NCBI GenBank assembly: GCA_003445095.1
Contig: DLVS01000449.1
Span: 1-10,912, forward strand
Length of the DNA: 10,912 nucleotides
Origin: Verrucomicrobiales bacterium
GTDB lineage: Bacteria; Verrucomicrobiota; Verrucomicrobiia; Limisphaerales; UBA9464
Direction: 5' to 3'
A model generated the notes under the pieces. The model was not told where the DNA came from. It worked only from the letters and a program-made list of their open reading frames with translations, and did not search any database. Below are positions 6,626 to 10,912 of this stretch, piece after piece; the stretch's first letter is position 1; each line of letters starts with the position of its first letter. The position numbers and the translations under genes are program-made.

Positions 6626-7738
6626 ATGAGTAAATTATTCCCCCTGTATGAGGAGTCTCAAAGGCGCTTTAGCGCACAAACCGAATACTTGGGAAGCGAC
6701 AAACCTGTAAATCGGATACAACCGTTAGTGTCCGTATGTGTTGCGACCTATCAACATGGCGGCTTCATCGCCCAATGTCTCGACGGAGCACTGATGCAGA
6801 AGACTAGCTTTCCTTACGAAATTATTGTTGGCGAGGACGAATCAACCGATGAGACACGGGCTATCTGCATCGATTACGCCGACAGGTATCCGGACAAAAT
6901 CCGTCTGTTCCTGCGATCAAGAACCTTGTCGACTTGGAACGACAACGGAAAAACTCGCCCGTTCAACGGCATTTGGTGTCGCCGGTCGGCACGAGGAAAG
7001 TATGTGGCCATTTGTGAAGGTGACGACTACTGGACCGATCCGGAGAAGCTCCAGAAACAAGTGGACTACTTGGAGGCCCACCCCGAATGCGGGCTCTGCT
7101 TTCACAACGTCGGAATTGAAGATTCGACTGGGCACTACACAGGAAAGCCGACCTATGCTCATAACTGCCGACGCCTACCCTTGGAGCGAGACGCCACATT
7201 TACGATCGCCGACACGTTTCCAGGCGGGCTCATACCAACCTGCAGTGTCGTGTTGCGCAACGAACAAGACATACGTAATCCGCCGGACTTCTTCTATCGC
7301 ACCTTAACCGGCGACTGGCTGCTGTGGCTCCTTACCTGCAAAGACAGAACGATGTTCTATTTTCATCGTCCAATGGCTGTTTACCGGCCGACCACGACGG
7401 GAATGGCCCACGCCCTCCGCCAAAACTGGAATGCGGTCTATCGGGACCGAGTACGAATGCTTCTGGCCCTTGACCGATACTGGGGCTACCGGCTGCACGC
7501 CACCATTGCTCCATCTCTGCGCAACTATATCGAACTCTTGCCACCGGGGCGGACGTCGGTCGAAGCTTATGCACGATATGTATTGGCGCAGCCATTGGAG
7601 GGAACGAAGTTCGCTGTTAACCATGCCTCGCAGAAGGCTCGCGAACGGTTGAGGCTCGTGAAATCGCGCCTGTATCGCAGACCAGCCACGGCAGCCCACC
7701 CTGGCCCGCCCAGTCGAGGCCCCCAAACGCCACCCTAG
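6626..7738 (+). CDS. GT2-family glycosyltransferase (first copy)
   Basis: A 370-residue GT-A-fold glycosyltransferase, probably cytoplasmic or membrane-peripheral, adding a sugar from a nucleotide donor to a surface glycan. After an approximately 33-residue leader, the GT2 core begins VSVCVATYQHGGFI (35-48) and continues to IIVGEDESTDET (66-77, nucleotide site). The metal-binding DxD-like site is EGDDYWTDP (131-139), followed by KLQKQVDYLEAHPECGLCFHNV (from 141). A late GDWLLW stretch fits the acceptor or catalytic region. The last 20 or so residues are Pro- and Arg-rich and probably disordered. No transmembrane segment is obvious. It follows the epimerase after a 90-nt gap, the longest intergenic space after the left edge, and starts the glycan half of the cluster. 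Donor and acceptor cannot be told from sequence. Confidence 0.88.
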   Translation: MSKLFPLYEESQRRFSAQTEYLGSDKPVNRIQPLVSVCVATYQHGGFIAQCLDGALMQKTSFPYEIIVGEDESTDETRAICIDYADRYPDKIRLFLRSRTLSTWNDNGKTRPFNGIWCRRSARGKYVAICEGDDYWTDPEKLQKQVDYLEAHPECGLCFHNVGIEDSTGHYTGKPTYAHNCRRLPLERDATFTIADTFPGGLIPTCSVVLRNEQDIRNPPDFFYRTLTGDWLLWLLTCKDRTMFYFHRPMAVYRPTTTGMAHALRQNWNAVYRDRVRMLLALDRYWGYRLHATIAPSLRNYIELLPPGRTSVEAYARYVLAQPLEGTKFAVNHASQKARERLRLVKSRLYRRPATAAHPGPPSRGPQTPP

Positions 7739-7805
7739 ATTGCCGGCTTACCCACTAAACAATTAGTCATATCGCTTCGCGTTAACTTCGATCTCTATTC
7801 AAGCG
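7739..7805 (+). other. 67-nt spacer within the glycan module
   Basis: AT-richer than its surroundings, with a five-base inverted repeat (ACTAA at 7754-7758, TTAGT at 7763-7767) that is too short to call a terminator or operator. No Shine-Dalgarno stands before the ATG at 7806. Confidence 0.3.
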
Positions 7806-8579
7806 ATGGATCTGATTGCCTCATTCCGTAGAACTCTTCGCTATTCGCTGGGCAGGCAGTTACCGAACCTTCATAATGACCGCCGACTACGTCGCCTGAA
7901 GGATATTCACAAAGGCCGGCGCGCGTTTGTCATTGGCAACGGACCCAGTCTTAAAGTCCCGGATTTGGACAGATTAACTAATGACATCGCGTTCGCCTCC
8001 AACAAGATCTATTTGGCATTTGACCGGACGCCATGGCGTCCAACATACCTCACTTGCAGCGATAGTGTCGTCGCCCAGACGGTTGGTCCAAATATGGCCG
8101 CGCTGCCGATAACGAAGATATTCGGTCACAGTACATTTCCTTACTTCAAGCGCCACGCAGACATCACCTATTGCAACTCACCGTCGAGACGTACCGATCC
8201 TAAAGATTGGGATTTGATTAAAGGGGTCAGCACCGGGCATTCGGTGCTCTACTGGGACCTCGAGTTGGCCTTCTGGATGGGTATCCGGGAGATCTACGCG
8301 ATCGGCGTAGACTTCTCCTTCGAGGTCGCTTCCAAAGCAACTGGCGCAAAAGCCATGGGAAACGATGTCTTGGCCGCGGGCCGCGAGGTGAACCACTTTC
8401 ATCCTGATTATCGCAAACCTGGCGAACTGTGGACGATGCCTCAACTTAACAAACAACGTGACGAATTCGCTTTCGCGCTTGAAAAATACCGCTCCCACGG
8501 CGGTGTCATCTACAATGCTTCGCGCGAAACGAAGCTTGATGCTTGGCCTCGCGTAGACTTCGAGTCGCTTTTCAAATGA
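7806..8579 (+). CDS. MptE-like/DUF115 protein, GT42-sialyltransferase-like
   Basis: A 257-residue protein of the family annotated as 6-hydroxymethylpterin diphosphokinase MptE-like (DUF115). Key motifs are AFVIGNGPSLK (40-50), IGVDFSF (166-172) and NHFHPDYR (196-203), ending GVIYNASRETKLDAWPRVDFESLF (from 233). The GNGPSL loop followed by DLDRL, the mid-protein IREIYAIGVDF and the later His-rich segment run in the same order as CstII-type GT42 sialyltransferases (GNGPSL, EIYLSGIDF, catalytic His region). The MAF flagellin-glycosylation proteins carry a related domain. With two glycosyltransferases and a CMP-sugar synthetase as neighbours, a role in transferring a CMP-linked sugar is more likely than pterin metabolism (inference). 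Its stop overlaps the next start (ATGA). Confidence 0.75.
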   Translation: MDLIASFRRTLRYSLGRQLPNLHNDRRLRRLKDIHKGRRAFVIGNGPSLKVPDLDRLTNDIAFASNKIYLAFDRTPWRPTYLTCSDSVVAQTVGPNMAALPITKIFGHSTFPYFKRHADITYCNSPSRRTDPKDWDLIKGVSTGHSVLYWDLELAFWMGIREIYAIGVDFSFEVASKATGAKAMGNDVLAAGREVNHFHPDYRKPGELWTMPQLNKQRDEFAFALEKYRSHGGVIYNASRETKLDAWPRVDFESLFK

Positions 8580-9457
8580 GCAAAGTGTCTACAATCACGG
8601 CTATCCTCTGCAACTACAACGGGGCTGCCTACCTACAAGAAGCAATCGACAGTGTCATCAACCAAACGCGACTTCCCGAGGAGTTTATCATTGTCGATGA
8701 CGCTTCAACCGACAGCTCCAAGGAGATCATCCGTAAAGTGACCCAGAGGAATCCTGCATTAATCAAGTTCATTGAACATCCGCAACAGCGAGGGCAAGCA
8801 GCTGGATTTAATACTGCGGCATCAGCGAGCACCGGGGACTTATTGGCATTCCTCGACAGCGACGACCTCTGGTTTCCTCAAAAGCTCGAGCGAATGCAGC
8901 ACAAATCAATGAATTGTCCGGGTTTTGGTTTATTACAGCATAATTTGCAGATCTTGCAGGGGCGCGAGTTATTAGCTGAGCCCGTCATGCCAGGATTGGT
9001 TGTGGGAGACGCGTTTGAACTCTGGCAGCGTTATCAGACCTTTCCAAACTTCGTGCCAACCAGCGGTTTAATGGTGCGCAAGGCCATCTTCGAACAAATT
9101 GGTCCAATCCCCGAAACGCTGCGCATTTCCGCGGACTCGTTTTTGACGCGTGCCGCAATTTCTCTGGGGCCTGTCGAGTCGACCCTCGATTGTTTGGGAG
9201 CATATCGGCGGCATGCCCAAAACAACGTCGCTGGCAACAGCAAGCATGACTCGTGGCAGTTTTTTCTCAAGAACGTGAGTCCGCGCCTAGCGGAGTTCTA
9301 TGAAAGGACCGGTCGGCCCCTGCCGCGTCATATCCAAATGCCGACATCCAGCAAATTGAGCAACGGAAGATTTTTTAACCCAATACTTGATTTGTCTCCC
9401 CGTCGAGTGCTGCGAGTATTGAAAAAGTGGACACGAACAGGTGAATCATCGAAGTAG
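8576..9457 (+). CDS. GT2-family glycosyltransferase (second copy)
   Basis: A 293-residue GT-A-fold transferase. The core begins ITAILCNYNGAAYLQEAIDSV (from residue 7), with the nucleotide site IIVDDASTDSS (38-48) and the DxD-type metal site FLDSDDLWFPQKLERM (92-107). An acceptor-side region includes SGLMVRK and ISADSFLTRAA. The C-terminal 70 residues are basic and lack a clear membrane segment. I took ATG 8576, which overlaps the preceding stop as ATGA; the frame also allows a TTG at 8543, but that adds residues with no family counterpart. It is distinct from the first GT2 and presumably adds a different sugar. The next gene begins 7 nt after its stop. Confidence 0.87.
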   Translation: MSKVSTITAILCNYNGAAYLQEAIDSVINQTRLPEEFIIVDDASTDSSKEIIRKVTQRNPALIKFIEHPQQRGQAAGFNTAASASTGDLLAFLDSDDLWFPQKLERMQHKSMNCPGFGLLQHNLQILQGRELLAEPVMPGLVVGDAFELWQRYQTFPNFVPTSGLMVRKAIFEQIGPIPETLRISADSFLTRAAISLGPVESTLDCLGAYRRHAQNNVAGNSKHDSWQFFLKNVSPRLAEFYERTGRPLPRHIQMPTSSKLSNGRFFNPILDLSPRRVLRVLKKWTRTGESSK

Positions 9458-9464
9458 CGATAGC

Positions 9465-10058
9465 ATGAACAATTATTGGTCCCAATATCAACGGTGCCTG
9501 ATGCAGGCCCTCGCGTCGTCGCAGGTTACAGACGCCGAGGGACAGACGCTTGACGCCGAAGTGGCTGTCCAGCGTTTATGCGAATTGACCTTATCCGTGC
9601 GGGACGCTCGGCGAACCATCCATTTCGTGGGCAACGGAGCCAGTGCCTGCATGGCCAGCCACATGGCTGTGGATTGGACTAAAAACGCCGGAGTTCGGTC
9701 GCTCGCTTACAACGACCTCGCGTTTCTCACTGCCATTGGCAACGACCTAGGCTACGATCAGACTTTTTCCCAGCCGATAAACTGGTTCGGCGAGCCGGGC
9801 GACTTATTGGCAACGATCAGCAGCTCCGGCAATTCGCCCAACGTGGTTAACGCGGCGGCGGTCGCGCGGCAAAAAGGTTTGATACTGGTAACGTTTTCCG
9901 GCATGAAACCCGACAATAAGTCGCGACGAGCCGGGGACCTGAACTTTTACGTTCCGGCTACTACTTATGGTTTCGTGGAATGCGCGCACCAAGTACTGCT
10001 TCATACCTGGCTAGATTGCTACATGAACGTGCGCGAATGGGATACGACTCCACGCTAA
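9465..10058 (+). CDS. SIS-domain sugar-phosphate isomerase, GmhA-like with altered metal ligands
   Basis: A 197-residue SIS-domain protein related to sedoheptulose-7-phosphate isomerase (GmhA). Motifs: FVGNGASACMASHMAVD (54-70), LTAIGNDLGYDQTFS (88-102), and the phosphate-binding Ser/Thr loop ISSSGNSPNVV (118-128). The C-terminal helix VECAHQVLLH (171-180) aligns with the GmhA IQEIHxxxxH segment. E. coli GmhA binds zinc through His, Glu, Gln and His; here the counterparts read His66, Asp70, Glu172 and His180. The two changes are conservative, so a metal isomerase is still plausible, perhaps with another substrate. The ATG at 9465 gives a 7-nt gap after the GT2 stop; a GTG at 9441 is an alternative. 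Context suggests it supplies a sugar phosphate for the glycan, possibly a heptose. Confidence 0.8.
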   Translation: MNNYWSQYQRCLMQALASSQVTDAEGQTLDAEVAVQRLCELTLSVRDARRTIHFVGNGASACMASHMAVDWTKNAGVRSLAYNDLAFLTAIGNDLGYDQTFSQPINWFGEPGDLLATISSSGNSPNVVNAAAVARQKGLILVTFSGMKPDNKSRRAGDLNFYVPATTYGFVECAHQVLLHTWLDCYMNVREWDTTPR

Positions 10059-10094
10059 AGCCACCCTCGACCTCCACTCGTCCTCGATTCTGCT

Positions 10095-10757
10095 ATGATT
10101 GTTGCCATGATTCCAGCCCGCATGGGTAGCCAGCGCCTGAAGCAAAAGAATCTGCGCGAACTGGCAGGTGTGTCCCTGATCGCTCGCGCTATCCGAAAAT
10201 GCAAAACAGCAGCGGTATTTGATGAAGTCTGGGTGAACTCGGAAAATGCTGCCTTTGGCGAGATTGCCGCCGCCGAAGGAGTCGGTTTTCACCAACGGCC
10301 CGAGGCCCTCGGCAACAACGTGGCGACCAGTGAACAATATATCGCGGAATTTCTGCTGAAACATCCATGCGACTTTGTGGTACAGGTCCATAGCATAGCA
10401 CCCCTGCTCACCCGCGAAGATATCGTTGGCTTTGTTACCGAGCTACGGCACGGAGATCACGATTGTCTCCTGAGCGCCGACCTAATCCAAATCGAATGCG
10501 CCTATCGAGGTCAGCCGATAAACTTTCACTTCAGTGAAAAAACCAACTCCCAAGACTTGGAGCCGGTGCAACGAGTCAGCTGGAGTATCACCGGCTGGCG
10601 CCGTTCCACCTATTTGGCAGCGGTGGCCGAAGGACGCTGCGCCACCTACAGCGGCAGGGTCGGCTTTTTTCCGGTCAATCGCCTCGCCGGACATGTGGTA
10701 AAGCCCGAGGACGACATGCGGATGGCCGAGGCTCTTTTGCCCCTCGTCGGCAACTGA
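10095..10757 (+). CDS. NeuA-like CMP-sugar synthetase (acylneuraminate cytidylyltransferase family, divergent)
   Basis: A 220-residue nucleotidyltransferase that would activate a nonulosonic or related acid with CTP in the cytoplasm. The N-terminal CTP-binding signature is clear: VAMIPARMGSQRLKQKNLREL (from residue 3), with Arg9, Gly11, Ser12, Arg14 and Lys18-Asn19. In classical NeuA a later segment reads PTSPLR; here it is VHSIAPLLTREDI (98-110), lacking that Arg. After residue 155, PVQRVSWSITGWRRSTYL replaces the usual strand before the substrate-binding loop. KPEDDMRMAEAL (203-214) fits the C-terminal metal/Asp end of the family. It therefore probably activates something other than Neu5Ac. 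It lies between the SIS gene and a YhcH/NanQ gene, consistent with a sialic-acid-like sugar. No Shine-Dalgarno is evident. Confidence 0.82.
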   Translation: MIVAMIPARMGSQRLKQKNLRELAGVSLIARAIRKCKTAAVFDEVWVNSENAAFGEIAAAEGVGFHQRPEALGNNVATSEQYIAEFLLKHPCDFVVQVHSIAPLLTREDIVGFVTELRHGDHDCLLSADLIQIECAYRGQPINFHFSEKTNSQDLEPVQRVSWSITGWRRSTYLAAVAEGRCATYSGRVGFFPVNRLAGHVVKPEDDMRMAEALLPLVGN

Positions 10758-10777
10758 TTTCGTTATCCCGGTTTTTG

Positions 10778-10912
10778 ATGATCATCGGCTCTATCGAGCA
10801 AACACGGCTCGTTTCATTTCTGAGCCAGGTGCCCGTCCTGAAGCGCTCTTTCGAATGGATCAAGAGTATGCCGACGGACCTGCCGAAGGGCATTGTCGAG
10901 CTCGAGGGCCGC
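10778..10912 (+). CDS. YhcH/YjgK/YiaL (DUF386, NanQ-like) family protein, 5' part only
   Basis: An open frame of 45 codons starting at ATG 10778 and running off the window edge. The start MIIGSIEQ, then LKRSFEWIKSM (21-31) and DLPKGIVELEGR (34-45), follow the N-terminus of the cupin-like YhcH/YjgK/YiaL family. E. coli NanQ of this family is a sialic-acid anomerase acting in the cytoplasm. The frame begins 20 nt after the CMP-sugar synthetase stop, so it very likely belongs to the same operon and supports a sialic-acid-like sugar. The short fragment limits confidence; active-site residues lie beyond the edge. Confidence 0.65.
   Translation, partial: MIIGSIEQTRLVSFLSQVPVLKRSFEWIKSMPTDLPKGIVELEGR

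Noticed and set aside
6598..6628. Possible promoter before the first glycosyltransferase (TTGATC box)
   Set aside because: The only -10-like sequence at suitable spacing overlaps the start codon.
7304..7726. 140-codon open frame on the - strand inside the first glycosyltransferase
   Set aside because: It shows no protein-like motifs and overlaps a well-supported gene in full.
7754..7767. Five-base inverted repeat ACTAA/TTAGT
   Set aside because: The stem is too short and AT-only in part, with no T-run. It does not support a terminator or operator call.

Overview
The window is bacterial, gene-dense DNA. It holds thirteen genes plus a gene cut by the right edge, all on the + strand. By eye it is moderately GC-rich, and Shine-Dalgarno signals are weak or absent before many starts. 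Nothing in it fixes the phylum: the split, B12-dependent mutase (separate catalytic and cobalamin-binding chains) occurs in many bacteria and archaea, while the glycan genes point to a bacterium with a decorated cell surface. I see no tRNA, rRNA, CRISPR array, insertion sequence or convincing terminator.

Left part (199-6535), acyl-CoA module. It runs: a single-hotdog MaoC-type hydratase; two tandem CitE/HpcH-type acyl-CoA lyases; a PglD/NeuD-type left-handed beta-helix acyltransferase; then a full methylmalonyl-CoA isomerisation set (mutase large subunit, B12-binding subunit, MeaB-like GTPase, epimerase). Most junctions overlap (14, 4, 1, 26 and 17 nt) and the two gaps are 37 and 32 nt, so this looks like one translationally coupled operon. 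The hydratase plus lyases match the chemistry that joins glyoxylate (or pyruvate) to short acyl-CoAs and dehydrates the product (malyl-, methylmalyl-, mesaconyl- or citramalyl/itaconyl-CoA). The mutase set links succinyl-CoA and methylmalonyl-CoA. No carboxylase, CoA-transferase or crotonyl-CoA reductase is in view, so no complete known pathway is encoded here.

Right part (6626 to the end), glycan module. It runs: a GT2 glycosyltransferase; an MptE-like/DUF115 protein resembling GT42 sialyltransferases in its motifs; a second GT2; a GmhA-like SIS sugar isomerase; a divergent NeuA-like CMP-sugar synthetase; and the first 45 codons of a YhcH/NanQ-family protein. This suggests activation and transfer of a nonulosonate-like or other CMP-linked sugar onto a surface glycan or protein. 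The genes for making that sugar (NeuB/NeuC type) are not in the window and may lie downstream.

The striking feature is the union of the two parts on one strand, with a sugar-acyltransferase-type protein inside the CoA operon. My working hypothesis, which is inference, is that the CoA module makes an unusual (hydroxy)dicarboxylic acyl-CoA that the PglD-like enzyme puts on an amino sugar, which the right-hand genes then activate and transfer. Several CoA-module proteins also depart from family consensus at recognisable key positions: an Arg-to-Gln change in the mutase, a lost NKxD Asp in the GTPase, and lost lid Asp residues in both lyases. This fits a specialised paralogous set rather than housekeeping propionate metabolism.
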